Assembly: GCA_938008415.1 (NCBI GenBank)
Contig: CALLKI010000043.1
Span: 48,396 to 112,395 of the forward strand
Source of the DNA: an uncultured Luteimonas sp.
Lineage (GTDB): Bacteria > Pseudomonadota > Gammaproteobacteria > Xanthomonadales > Xanthomonadaceae
Length of the DNA stretch: 64,000 nucleotides
Direction of reading: 5' to 3'
The position numbers and the translations under genes were made by a program. Below are positions 32,247 through 45,883 of the stretch, in pieces. A model generated the notes under the pieces. The model worked only from the letters and a program-made list of their open reading frames with translations. It was not told the origin of the DNA and did no database searches. Position 1 is the first letter of the stretch. Every line of letters starts with the position of its first letter.

Positions 32247-32865
32247 CGCCATTGCGCTTGCCGGCGTGCTCGCCGCCATGGCCGCGGCGGCGCAGCCGTT
32301 GCCGCCAGAACTGGAAGCGGTGGCCGCGCGCCTGCCCGCCCAGGAGCGCGAACGCCTGCTGCAGCGCCAGCAGCGCCTTGCGGAGCTGGGGCCGGAAGCG
32401 CGCGCGGCGCTGGCGGCGCGCCTGGCCGAATGGGATGCGCTTCCCGAGGAGGAAAAGCGCGCGCGGCGCGAGGCATGGGCGGCCTGGCGCGAGCTGCCGG
32501 CGGACGAGCGCGCGCGCATGCGGCAGGCGCGGGCCCGGTTCGAGGCCCTGCCGCGTGAGCGGCAGGCGGCATTGCGCCAGAGGTTCGACGCAATGGACGG
32601 CACGGTGCGCCGCGGCTGGCTGCTCGGCCCGGTGCTGGGCGGCGACTGGCCGCGGCTGCATCCCCTTTTCGCGCAGGTCCCCGCCGGCGAACGGCAGGCC
32701 GTGCTCGAGGCCCTGCGCGGGCTGTCACGGCAGGGCCGCGCCGACCTGGCCGTGCTGGCGCAACGCACGCCGCCCGAGGCGCGCGAGGCCGTGCGCCGCG
32801 AACTGCTGTCATTGCCGCCGGAGGCGCGCGAGGCCTGGTTGCGCGAACGCACCGGCCGGCCCTGA
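32227..32865 (+). CDS. DUF3106 periplasmic protein
   Basis: About 212 residues with a signal-like start (AVDAIALAGVLAAMAAAAQPLPPE). It then has repeated Leu/Pro/Glu-Arg segments of the DUF3106 type (WDALPEEEKRARREAWAAWRELPADERARMRQARARFEALP). These helical repeats, probably coiled, are predicted to be exported; function unknown. The start is uncertain: GTG 32227 or GTG 32230, both after the purine-rich GGGGAAGAGG. The 20-nt overlap with the HTH-membrane gene upstream indicates coupling, so the two products may act as a sensing pair. Confidence 0.7.
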   Translation: MVRRAVDAIALAGVLAAMAAAAQPLPPELEAVAARLPAQERERLLQRQQRLAELGPEARAALAARLAEWDALPEEEKRARREAWAAWRELPADERARMRQARARFEALPRERQAALRQRFDAMDGTVRRGWLLGPVLGGDWPRLHPLFAQVPAGERQAVLEALRGLSRQGRADLAVLAQRTPPEAREAVRRELLSLPPEAREAWLRERTGRP

Positions 32866-32887
32866 CCCGGGCCGGCCGCGCGTCCTG

Positions 32888-34063
32888 TCACATGGACACC
32901 AGACCGATGACGACGGTGAATGCAGCGCCGAGCGACAGCAGGACCAGGTAACAGATGCCGAGGACGCAGTACTTCAGCAGGGTCATGGGCCAGCCCTGCC
33001 CGTACACGCGCTTCTGCATGAGCAGCAGGTAGAGCGGCATCCACACCCACAGCGCCGCCTCCAGCAGCGAGAACACCGTGCCCGGCAGGCCGCCACCCGG
33101 CGCCAGCTCGCGTTCGAGCAGGAGCAGCACGAACACCAGCAGCAGCGCCAGGCACAGGAACGCGTGGCTGTGCAGGGCGACGATCAGGTGCTCCATGTAG
33201 AGCCTGCGCCTGAACAGGTAGAGCACCTTCAGCATCAGCGCGAACACCGGCAGCAGCACGAACAGCGTGGTGGGCACGGCGCCAAGCATGGCGTCCTTCA
33301 GCAGCCCCGGTTCCTCGCGCAGGCGCTCGATGTTGCGCGCCGTGTGGCCGATCTGCTCGTTGAGCCAGTCGTTGGCGAACCGGGGCAGCCAGGAGATGTC
33401 GACCGGGTTGGTGACCGGATCCCATTCCTCCTCGCCGAAGGCGATGCGCACGCGCTCGGGCTTCGGTGGCGGGCGCCCCTCGTCGGCGGCCTTGCGCAGG
33501 GCCTGGATGCGCTCGCCGGCCTGCGCGCGCACCGTGGCCTCGGCGGCGATGATGCCGGCGTCCGCGCCAGGCGTGGACGGCAGCGACCTGCGGGCATCGG
33601 CCAGTTTCGCCAGCGCTTCGTCGCGCAGCTGTTCCACTTCCTCGACGGTCGTGGCGTTGGCGATGGCGGGATTGCCGGCGAAGTTGACCTCGCCGTCGCC
33701 GAAGCTGACCACGAAGCGGCCGACGAAGAAGGTGATGACGGCGAGGAAGAAGAACAGCCGGAACGGGCTGACGTAGCGCACGCGCCGGCCGGCGAGGTAT
33801 TCCAGGGTCAGGTAGCCTGGCTTCGCCAGCAGTGGCCACAGCGTGCGCGGCGTGCGCCCGTCCCATTCGAACACGCTGTCGAGCACGTCGCCGATGAGGC
33901 TGGAGAAGTGGCGCACCAGGCCCTTGACCGGCTGGCCGCAGGCGTAGCAGTAGTCGCCGAGCAGCGGTACGCCGCAGTTCTGGCAGTTGCCGCGCGCGAC
34001 GGCTCCGGCCTGCGGTGCGGGGAGGGCATCCGGCGTTCCCGTGGCGTCGTCGTTGGCGTGCAT
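32888..34063 (-). CDS. DUF3667-type zinc-ribbon membrane protein
   Basis: 391 residues. An N-terminal zinc ribbon uses C27, C30, C39 and C42 (CQNCG; CYACGQ). The conserved stretch GLVRHFSSLIGDVLDSVFEWDGRTPRTLWPLLAKPGYLTLEYLAGRRVRYVSPFRLFFFLAVITFF then leads into the first membrane segment, as in DUF3667. A cytoplasmic or periplasmic domain with coiled-coil character (EEVEQLRDEALAKLADARR) separates it from four or so C-terminal segments. Function unknown. GGGAGG precedes ATG 34063. It converges on the DUF3106 gene. Confidence 0.8.
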   Translation of the reverse strand: MHANDDATGTPDALPAPQAGAVARGNCQNCGVPLLGDYCYACGQPVKGLVRHFSSLIGDVLDSVFEWDGRTPRTLWPLLAKPGYLTLEYLAGRRVRYVSPFRLFFFLAVITFFVGRFVVSFGDGEVNFAGNPAIANATTVEEVEQLRDEALAKLADARRSLPSTPGADAGIIAAEATVRAQAGERIQALRKAADEGRPPPKPERVRIAFGEEEWDPVTNPVDISWLPRFANDWLNEQIGHTARNIERLREEPGLLKDAMLGAVPTTLFVLLPVFALMLKVLYLFRRRLYMEHLIVALHSHAFLCLALLLVFVLLLLERELAPGGGLPGTVFSLLEAALWVWMPLYLLLMQKRVYGQGWPMTLLKYCVLGICYLVLLSLGAAFTVVIGLVSM

Positions 34064-34160
34064 CGGCACCCTCCCGGCAAGGGGGACTAAAATACGGCCC
34101 CGCCGCATCTGGCGCCAGCGGCCATTCCGGCTGCCGGCGATCCGTTTCCCTTCCCTCCGC

Positions 34161-35534
34161 ATGCCCCTGTTTGCCGACCGTGCGCGCTTCCTCCGCGAAG
34201 TGCGCGCCACCGCCGTCCTTGCCGCCCCGCTGGTCGCCGGCCACTTCGCGACCGGCCTGATCGGCTTCGTCGACAGCGTCATCGCCGGCCGCCATGGCAC
34301 CAACACGCTGGCCGCGGTGGCGGTGGGCACGGCGATGTTCTGGCTGCCGATGATGGTCCCGATGGGCACGCTGATGGCGTTGCCGCCCTCGGTCTCGCAG
34401 CTCGACGGCGCGGGTCGCCGCGACGGCATCGGGCCGCTGTTCCGGCAGGCGCTGTGGCTGGCGCTGATGCTGGGCATGCTGCTGTGCGTGTTCCTCACCT
34501 TCGCGGTGCACGCGCTGGAACCGATGGGGATCGCGCCGGAGATCCGCCCCTCCGCCACCGGATTCCTGCACGGCATCCGCTGGGGCGTGCCTGCGCTGAC
34601 GCTGTACCTGTGCATGCGCTACCTCAGCGACGGCCTGCACTGGACGCTGCCGGCCATGCTCCTGGGGTTCGGCGGACTGCTGCTGCTGGTGCCGCTGGGC
34701 ACGGTGCTCACCTTCGGCCTGGCGGGCCTGCCCGAACTGGGCGCGCAGGGGCTGGGGCTGGCGTCGGCGGCGATGATGTGGGTGCAGGCGGCGGCGTTCG
34801 CGTGCTACCTGGCGCGTGCGCGCCGGTTCGCGGACCTGCGCCTGTTCGCCCGGTTCGAGCGCCCGGACTGGCGGGCCATCGGCGGGCTGCTGAAGGTCGG
34901 CCTGCCGATCGGCGTGACCGTGGCCATGGAAGGCGGGCTGTTCATCGTCACCGCGTTGCTGATCGGGCGGTTGGGCGAGGTGCCGGCGGCCGCGCACCAG
35001 ATCGCGATCAACGTGGCCTCGCTGTGCTTCATGGTCCCGTTCGGCGTGGCCGAGGCGACCACGGTGCGCGTGGGCCATGCCGTCGGCGCCGGGCTCGGCA
35101 CGCAGGGGGTGCGCCGCGCGGCGGCCGCCGGGCTGGCGATCGTGCTGGCGACGCAGGCCCTGTCCGCGGGCCTGATGCTGCTGGGCCACGATTTCGTGGC
35201 CGCGGTCTACACCCGCGACCAGGCGGTGGCGGCGCTGGCCTCCTCGCTGCTGCTGTACGCGGCGGCGTTCCAGTTCCCCGACGGCATCCAGGTGCTTTCG
35301 GCCGGTGCGCTGCGCGGCTTGAAGGACACACGGGTGCCGATGTTCATCGCCGCGTTCGCGTACTGGGGCGTGGGCATGCCGCTCGGCGCCGGGCTGGGCC
35401 TGGGCCTGGGCAGGGGGCCGGAAGGGATGTGGACCGGGCTGATCGCCGGGCTGGTGGTCGCGGCCGTGCTGATGGGCTCGCGCTTCGTGCGCAGCAGCGG
35501 CAGGGCGGCGTATGCCGGCGGGATGTCAGGGTGA
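34161..35534 (+). CDS. MATE-family multidrug efflux transporter
   Basis: A 457-residue, 12-segment NorM-type MATE exporter: N-terminal FLREVRATAVLAAPLVAGHFATGLIGFVDSVIAGRHG, then the second-half signature LLKVGLPIGVTVAMEGGLFIVTALLIGRLGEVPAAAHQIAINVASL, VPFGVAEATTVRVGHAVGAG and LRGLKDTRVP. It should expel cationic drugs using Na+ or H+. ATG 34161 starts the conserved region; upstream sequence in the same frame overlaps the divergent DUF3667 gene. TAAAAT at 34088-34093 is a plausible -10. Confidence 0.93.
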   Translation: MPLFADRARFLREVRATAVLAAPLVAGHFATGLIGFVDSVIAGRHGTNTLAAVAVGTAMFWLPMMVPMGTLMALPPSVSQLDGAGRRDGIGPLFRQALWLALMLGMLLCVFLTFAVHALEPMGIAPEIRPSATGFLHGIRWGVPALTLYLCMRYLSDGLHWTLPAMLLGFGGLLLLVPLGTVLTFGLAGLPELGAQGLGLASAAMMWVQAAAFACYLARARRFADLRLFARFERPDWRAIGGLLKVGLPIGVTVAMEGGLFIVTALLIGRLGEVPAAAHQIAINVASLCFMVPFGVAEATTVRVGHAVGAGLGTQGVRRAAAAGLAIVLATQALSAGLMLLGHDFVAAVYTRDQAVAALASSLLLYAAAFQFPDGIQVLSAGALRGLKDTRVPMFIAAFAYWGVGMPLGAGLGLGLGRGPEGMWTGLIAGLVVAAVLMGSRFVRSSGRAAYAGGMSG

Positions 35535-35600
35535 CCTGTGGGGCGTGAATCCGGCCTGCGGGCCGGGTAGTCTGTGGCGGAGGAACAGGGAGAGGACGCA

Positions 35601-37490
35601 ATGGGCCAGAACATGAACCGGGGACCGATCGTGCGCGCGATCATCGGCCTGTGGGACGGCATGAACTTCATCCGCAGGCTGATCCTCAACCTGCTGTTCT
35701 TCTTCCTGCTGCTGCTGTTCCTCTCCGTGGTGTTCGGTGGCCGCGGCGCGCCCGGGCCGCTGAAGGAGGACACCGCGCTGGTGATCGCGCCGGAGGCGGA
35801 GCTGGTCGAGCAGTTCAGCAGCGACCCGCTCACGCGCTCGCTCGAGAACGCGGCCGGGCGCGGCCCGTCGCAGGTGCAGCTGCGCGACCTGCTGCGCGTG
35901 CTGGAAGCCGCGAAGGACGATGACAGGATCAGCCGGGTGCTGCTGCGCGTGGACCGCATGAGCTTCTCCGGCTGGGCCTCGATCCGCGAGGTGGCCCGGG
36001 CGATCGACGAACTGCGCGAAGCCGGCAAGCAGGTGATCGCGTTCGGCGAGTACTTCTCGCAGGCGCAGTACCTGCTCGCGGCGCACGCCGACGAGGTCTA
36101 CCTCGACCCGGAGGGCGGCATCCTGCTCGAAGGCCTGTCCAGCTACCGCCTGTACTACCGCGAGGGCTTGCAGGACAAGCTCGGCGTGGACGTGCACCTG
36201 TTCAAGGTCGGCGAGTACAAGTCCGCCGCCGAGCCGTACATCCTCGACGGCTCGTCGCCGGAGGCGGACGAGGCCAACCTGTACTGGATGAACGACGTCT
36301 GGCAGCGCTACATTGCCGACATCGCGAGGCTGCGCGGGCTTCAGCCCGGAGAGCTGGCGGCGGCCGTGGACGGCGCCGCCGAGGGCATCGCCGCCGCGGG
36401 CGGCGACCTGGCGGAGTACGCGCTCGGGCTGAAGCTGGTGGACGGCCTGAAGACGCTCGCGGAGGTACAGGACCTGATGGCCGAGCGCGGCGCCGCGGAC
36501 GACGACGCGTGGGGCGGCTTCCGCCAGGTCTCGTTCACTGAGTACCTCGGGCGCGTGGCCGAGCCGATGGTCGCCGCCGCGGACAAGCGGCCGCAGGTGG
36601 CGGTGGTGGTCGCCGAGGGCACGATCATGGGCGGGCAGCAGCCGCCGGGCAACGTCGGCGGCGAGTCCACCGCGGCGCTGCTGCGCGAGGCGCTCGACGA
36701 CGAGCTGGTCAGGGCGGTGGTGCTGCGGGTGGATTCGCCCGGCGGCGAGGTGTTCGCCTCCGAGCAGATCCGCCGCGAGATCGTGGCGCTGAAGGAGGCC
36801 GGCAAGCCGGTCGTGGTGTCGTTCGGCGACGTGGCCGCATCGGGCGGCTACTGGATCAGCATGAACGCCGACCGCATCTTCGCCGACGAGTCCACGATCA
36901 CCGGCTCGATCGGCATCTTCGCGGTGGTGCCCACCTTCCCGCGCGCGCTGGAGAAGATCGGCGTGCGCGCCGACGGCGTCGGCACCACGCGCATGGCCGG
37001 CGCGTTCGACCTGACCCGCCCGCTGTCGCCCGAGCTGGGCACGATCATCCAGTCGGTGATCGAGAAGGGCTACCGCGACTTCACCGGCAAGGTCGCCGAG
37101 AGCCGCAACCGCAGCGTCGAGGAGATCGACGCGGTGGCCCGGGGCCGGGTGTGGAGCGGCGCGCAGGCGAAGGAGCGCGGGCTGGTGGACGAGTTCGGCG
37201 GCCTGCGCGACGCCATTGCCGAGGCCGCGCGCCTGGCGGACCTCGGCGGGAAGGACCGGTGGCGCGTGCGCTACGTCGAGCGCACCGCGACTCCGCTCGA
37301 GCGCTGGTTCGCGCGCTTCGTCGAGGGCAGCGTCGGCCGCTCCCTGGTCGGCGGCTCGGGCCTGGCCCGCACCCTGCTGGAGCGCGTCGCGCCGCGCGCC
37401 CGCCAGGATCTGGAACTGCTCGAGCACGTGCTGGCGACCGCGCCCGGCATGCCGGTCAAGACGCTCGCCTACTGCTTCTGCGGGCCGTGA
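35601..37490 (+). CDS. sppA: signal peptide peptidase SppA, 67K type
   Basis: A 629-residue membrane protease that degrades released signal peptides. One N-terminal membrane helix (LILNLLFFFLLLLFLSVVFGG) anchors two SppA domains. The N-terminal half carries the general-base lysine K207 (KVGEYKSAAEPY) and the C-terminal half the nucleophile S414 (ASGGYWISMNADRIFA), the split Ser/Lys dyad of long SppA. GGGAGAGG precedes ATG 35601. A 10-bp GC hairpin without a U-tract (37501-37523) follows the stop. Confidence 0.96.
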   Translation: MGQNMNRGPIVRAIIGLWDGMNFIRRLILNLLFFFLLLLFLSVVFGGRGAPGPLKEDTALVIAPEAELVEQFSSDPLTRSLENAAGRGPSQVQLRDLLRVLEAAKDDDRISRVLLRVDRMSFSGWASIREVARAIDELREAGKQVIAFGEYFSQAQYLLAAHADEVYLDPEGGILLEGLSSYRLYYREGLQDKLGVDVHLFKVGEYKSAAEPYILDGSSPEADEANLYWMNDVWQRYIADIARLRGLQPGELAAAVDGAAEGIAAAGGDLAEYALGLKLVDGLKTLAEVQDLMAERGAADDDAWGGFRQVSFTEYLGRVAEPMVAAADKRPQVAVVVAEGTIMGGQQPPGNVGGESTAALLREALDDELVRAVVLRVDSPGGEVFASEQIRREIVALKEAGKPVVVSFGDVAASGGYWISMNADRIFADESTITGSIGIFAVVPTFPRALEKIGVRADGVGTTRMAGAFDLTRPLSPELGTIIQSVIEKGYRDFTGKVAESRNRSVEEIDAVARGRVWSGAQAKERGLVDEFGGLRDAIAEAARLADLGGKDRWRVRYVERTATPLERWFARFVEGSVGRSLVGGSGLARTLLERVAPRARQDLELLEHVLATAPGMPVKTLAYCFCGP

Positions 37491-37562
37491 ACACCGGCCA
37501 CCCCGCCCGCGCCGCGGGCGGGGCGGTATGCTTGGGCTCCGCATCCGCAACCGGAACGGACC

Positions 37563-38339
37563 ATGGACCCGCATCGCTGGCACCTCGACGGCCAGATCGC
37601 GCTGGTGACCGGTGGCAGCGCCGGCATCGGCCGTGCCATCGCGCGCGAACTGCTCGGTTTCGGCGCGACCGTGCTGATCGTGGCGCGCAACCCCGACCTG
37701 CTCGAATCGGTGCGCGACGAACTGCTCGACGAAAACCCGGACGGCGACGTGCGCGCCTTCGCGGCGGACGTGGCCGACGAGGAGCAGCGCCGCGAGGTAC
37801 TGGACTGGGTCGAGGACCAGGGCGAGGGCCTGAACATCCTGGTCAACAACGCCGGGGGCAACCTCAGCCGCGCCGCCACCGAGTACACCGAGGACGAGTG
37901 GCGCGAAATCTTCGAGGTCAACCTGTTCAGCGCCTTCGAACTGTCGCGCTACGCGCACCCGCTGCTGACGAGGCACGCCAGTTCGTGCATCGTCAACGTC
38001 GGCAGCGTCTCGGGCATCACCCACGTTCGCACCGGGGCGCCCTACGGCATGGCCAAGGCGGCGCTGCACCAGATGACGCGCAACCTCGCCATGGAATGGG
38101 CCGGGGACGGGGTCCGCGTGAACGCGGTGGCGCCGTGGTACATCCGCACCAGGCGCACCTCCGGCAAGCTGTCCGATCCCGACTACCTCGACGACGTGCT
38201 GCAGCGCACGCCGATGGGCCGCGTGGGCGAGCCGGAGGAGGTGGCGGCGGCAGTGGCCTTCCTGTGCCTGCCCGCAGCGTCCTACATCACCGGCGAGTGC
38301 ATCGCGGTGGACGGCGGCTTCCTGCGCTACGGCTTCTGA
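37563..38339 (+). CDS. short-chain dehydrogenase/reductase, tropinone-reductase-like
   Basis: A 258-residue classical SDR. It has the cofactor motif TGGSAGIGRAIA (16-27), NNAGG, catalytic serine in VNVGSVSG, and Y-x-x-x-K in PYGMAKAALHQMTRNLAMEWA, then the C-terminal ITGECIAVDGGFLRYGF. The arginine-lined region after strand 2 (VARNPDLL) suggests NADP. The pattern is nearest tropinone-reductase-like SDRs; the physiological substrate is unknown. It converges on two DUF4124 genes. Confidence 0.9.
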   Translation: MDPHRWHLDGQIALVTGGSAGIGRAIARELLGFGATVLIVARNPDLLESVRDELLDENPDGDVRAFAADVADEEQRREVLDWVEDQGEGLNILVNNAGGNLSRAATEYTEDEWREIFEVNLFSAFELSRYAHPLLTRHASSCIVNVGSVSGITHVRTGAPYGMAKAALHQMTRNLAMEWAGDGVRVNAVAPWYIRTRRTSGKLSDPDYLDDVLQRTPMGRVGEPEEVAAAVAFLCLPAASYITGECIAVDGGFLRYGF

Positions 38340-38345
38340 GCCGGT

Positions 38346-39011
38346 CTACGGCTGCAGCGCGCAGGTGGAGTCGGACAGGATCCGGGTGACGCGTGCGAAT
38401 TCCTCCTGCAGCGCGGGCCGGTCGGCGGCCCTGGCGTGGCGCCATGTCGATTCGATCTCGCGCTGGCGGCGCCGCCAGCCGTCGCAGGCGGCGTTGTCGC
38501 CGATGCGCGCGCAGATGTCGTACTTCATCTCGCACGCTTCGCCCACCCCGCCGGTGTCCAGGCGCACGCAGCGCGGCTTGGGCGAGGGGTCCTCGCTGAC
38601 GTAGCTGTCGCCGTCCCAGGTTTCACACTGGAAGATCGGCGGAGGCGGCAGCCGTGCGGCGTCGTCGATGTGTGCCGGTTCCGGCGGTACCGGGCGCTCC
38701 GGCGCCGCGGCGGGCTCCGGCCCGGGACCGGCGGCCTGCACGAAGTCCCCGGCCGGCGGCGGCCGGTTGGGTGCGGGCGGTTGCGGTGGTGGCACCGTCG
38801 GCAGCGACTGGACCCGGCGGACCTCCTGCCGGCTGCCGGCGGGGCAGGGCCTGTCGTTCTGGATCGTCACCGCGCCGCTGGCGTCGGTGCAACGGTAGAT
38901 CACCTGCGCCTGCACGCGCAGGGGTGCGACGCTGCCCAGCGCGAGCATCGCGGCGAACGCGAACGCGGACACGGGGGCGGTGGCACGCATGCCCATCCTG
39001 CGCTTGCTCAT
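38346..39011 (-). CDS. DUF4124 exported protein (paralogue 1)
   Basis: A 221-residue protein with a signal peptide (ATAPVSAFAFAAMLALGSVAPLRVQAQ) followed by a DUF4124 module (VIYRCTDASGAVTIQNDRPCPAGSRQEVRRV). After a Pro-rich linker comes a Cys-containing C-terminal region (FQCETWDGDSYVSEDPSPKPRCVRLDTG, later CEMKYDICARIGDNAACDGW) that probably forms disulfides in the periplasm. Function unknown. ATG 39011 overlaps the upstream stop as ATGA. A longer in-frame start 6 nt upstream exists. Confidence 0.78.
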   Translation of the reverse strand: MSKRRMGMRATAPVSAFAFAAMLALGSVAPLRVQAQVIYRCTDASGAVTIQNDRPCPAGSRQEVRRVQSLPTVPPPQPPAPNRPPPAGDFVQAAGPGPEPAAAPERPVPPEPAHIDDAARLPPPPIFQCETWDGDSYVSEDPSPKPRCVRLDTGGVGEACEMKYDICARIGDNAACDGWRRRQREIESTWRHARAADRPALQEEFARVTRILSDSTCALQP

Positions 39012-39670
39012 CCGCAATCGGCCTCCAGCCGGGCGTTGATCCCGCGTTCCTCGCGGCGCAGCTCGTTGCGTTCGCTTTCCTGCGCGTTGAAGAAGCGGCG
39101 GCGGATCTCGTCGCGGCGCTCACGCAGGCGCGCGCAGGCCTCGGCCTGCGGCAGCACGTGGCAACTGTCACGGATCCAGGTGCCGCCCGCCACGACCGGG
39201 GCCGGGCCCGGCGGCGGGCCGTGTGGCGGCCGGCGCGCGCCGGGATCGCCGGAAGGCGGCGGACCGACGCGGCCGCCGCGCCAGCCGGCGCGGTAGCCCA
39301 GCGTCCACAGCGGCACCCAGCGCGGGTTGCCGTCGCCGGTGTCGCTGGTGTAGCGCCTGCCGTCGGGCGTGATGCATTCGTACATCGGCTGCGGCGTGCG
39401 CACCACGACGGTCTGCACCACGGGCGCGGGCTGCTGCGGCTGCACGGCCGGCGCGGGCGATGCCTGCGGCGCGGGCGCGGGCGGCGCGTCCTGCGGGCGC
39501 TGCATGGAGCGCAATTCCTGGCGGTCGCCCGCCGCACAGGGCTGGTCGGAGAGGGTCACGTTGCCCCGGGCATCGGTGCAGCGGTACACGGTGACGTTGC
39601 CGGCCTGCTGCGCGGACACGGCCGCTGCCGGCAGGCAGAGCAGCAGGATGCGGGTCGTGATCCGGAGCAT
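39008..39670 (-). CDS. DUF4124 exported protein (paralogue 2)
   Basis: A 220-residue protein with a clean signal peptide (MLRITTRILLLCLPAAAVSAQ) and a DUF4124 module (VTVYRCTDARGNVTLSDQPCAAGDRQELRSMQ) closely parallel to the next gene. A Pro/Gln/Ala-rich linker, a region with MYECITPDGRRYTSDTGDGNPRWVPLW, and a charged helical tail follow. The two genes are translationally coupled (4-nt overlap) and probably arose by duplication. Periplasmic; function unknown. Confidence 0.78.
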   Translation of the reverse strand: MLRITTRILLLCLPAAAVSAQQAGNVTVYRCTDARGNVTLSDQPCAAGDRQELRSMQRPQDAPPAPAPQASPAPAVQPQQPAPVVQTVVVRTPQPMYECITPDGRRYTSDTGDGNPRWVPLWTLGYRAGWRGGRVGPPPSGDPGARRPPHGPPPGPAPVVAGGTWIRDSCHVLPQAEACARLRERRDEIRRRFFNAQESERNELRREERGINARLEADCG

Positions 39671-39749
39671 GGCGGTATCTTGGGCGTCCGCGCGGCGCGG
39701 GGGAAGCCCGCGGGCGGCACGCGTTCACACTCCGGCGCGCATGCCGTGT

Positions 39750-41233
39750 TCAGGCGGTCGCCAGTGCGGCCGGGATCCGCTTCGCGTCGTGCAGCAGCAT
39801 GCACGCGATCGAGGCCGCGGCGTCGCGTCCTTCCCGCACCGCATGGACCACGAGGTCGGCGCCGCGCACGCAGTCGCCGCCCGCGAACAGGCGGTCGTGC
39901 GAGGTCTGGCAGGGCAGGCGGCCTGGCCCGCCGGTGACGATGCGGCCGTTGGCCTGTACCTCGACGCCGGCTGCGCGCAGCCAGTCCGGCACCGACGGCG
40001 AGAAGCCGAAGGCGATGATCACCACGTCGGCCCCGATCACCGATTCGCTGCCGGGCACCGGTTCGGCGGCACGGCGGCCGCGCGCGTCCGGCTCGCCCAG
40101 GCGCGTCTCCACCACGCGCACGCCGGTGACGCGGCCGTGGCCGTCGTCCACGATCGCGACCGGCTGGCGGTTGAACAGGAAGCGCACGCCTTCCTCGCGC
40201 GCGTTCGCCACCTCGCGCGCGGAACCGGGCATGTCGGCCTCGTCGCGGCGGTAGGCGCAGGTGACGCTGGCCGCGCCGAGCCGGACCGCCGAGCGCACGC
40301 AGTCCATGCCGGTGTCGCCGCCGCCGAGCACCACCACGCGCCGGCCGCGCACTTCCGGCAGCGGCACGTGCCGCTCCCAGCCGGCGACGGGACGGCCCTG
40401 CGGGTCCTGGCCGGTGGCGATGCGCCCGTTCTGCACCAGGAACGGCAGCGCGGGCACCACGCCGGGCAGGTCCTGGCCCGGCAGCCCGCCGTCGGTGTAG
40501 CGGTACGCGCCGAGCCCGAGGAACACCGCGTCGTATTCGTCGAGCAGGCGTTCGAGCGGGAGGTCGGTGCCGACCTCGACGCCGGTCCGGAATCCGATGC
40601 CCATGCCCTCGAGGACCGCACGCCGCGTCGCGATGACCTGCTTGTCGAGCTTGAACGGCGGGATGCCGAACTGGAGCAGGCCGCCGATCTGCTCGTAGCG
40701 GTCGAACACCGTCGCGGCGATCCCCGCGCGCGCGAGCCGGTCGGCGCACGCCAATCCCGCCGGTCCGGCGCCGACCACGGCCACGCGCCTGCCGGTCGGC
40801 CTGACCTTCGACAGGTCCGGGCGCCAGCCCTGCGCGAAGGCGGTGTCGACGATGTACTTCTCGATCGCGCCGATGGTGACCGCGCCGAAGCCGTCCTCCA
40901 GCGTGCACGCGCCCTCGCAGAGGCGGTCCTGCGGGCACACCCGCCCGCACATCTCCGGCAGCGGGTTGGTCTCGTGGCACAGCGCGGCAGCCTCGAGGAT
41001 GCGGCCTTCCTCGACCAGCCTGAGCCAGTCGGGGATGTGGTTGTGCACCGGGCACTTCGCCTCGCAGTACGGGTTGCCGCAGTCGAGGCAACGGCCGGCC
41101 TGCAGCGCGGCCCCGGCCTGGTCGAAGCGCCCATACAGCTCGCCCCAGTCGCCGGCAAGGCGCGCCTCCAGCGGCACCTTCTCCGGCATGCGCCGCTGCG
41201 CGTCGAGGAACTGGAAGGCGTTGCGCCGGCCCA

Positions 41234-41234
<1 letters not shown>
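39750..41234 (-). CDS. gltD: glutamate synthase (NADPH) small subunit
   Basis: A 494-residue GltD. An N-terminal iron-sulfur region (CLDCGNPYCEAKCPVHNHIPDW) is followed by FAD-binding VAVVGAGPAGLACADRLAR and NADPH-binding VVVLGGGDTGMDCVRSAVR motifs, then the C-terminal FAGGDCVRGADLVVHAVREGRDAA. It passes electrons from NADPH to GltB for synthesis of glutamate from glutamine and 2-oxoglutarate. The ATG shares a base with the gltB stop (TGATG), ensuring coupled 1:1-like synthesis. Confidence 0.97.
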
Positions 41235-45691
<4,457 letters not shown>

Positions 45692-45764
45692 CGTCGTGTC
45701 CGTGGCGAGGGGGGAACGGACGCGGTCCCGCGGCGGATACCGCGGAAACCATGGCCTTGGCCCG

Positions 45765-45793
45765 AATAAATCACATTTTGTGCGCTGCGACAA
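45765..45793 (-). promoter_or_regulatory. predicted gltB promoter
   Basis: On the minus strand TTGTCG (45793-45788) and TTTATT (45770-45765) are separated by 17 nt. They lie in the 192-nt gap between tsaC and gltB, giving a leader of about 65-70 nt. This would free gltBD from the tsaC unit. Motif match only. Confidence 0.4.
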
Positions 45794-45883
45794 CGCAGCC
45801 TTTCGCGGCATTTTCGTTGCAACGGAAACCGTCACGCGCACGGCGTTTCCACAAACGCAGAACGCCCGATCCCGCTGACGCCG

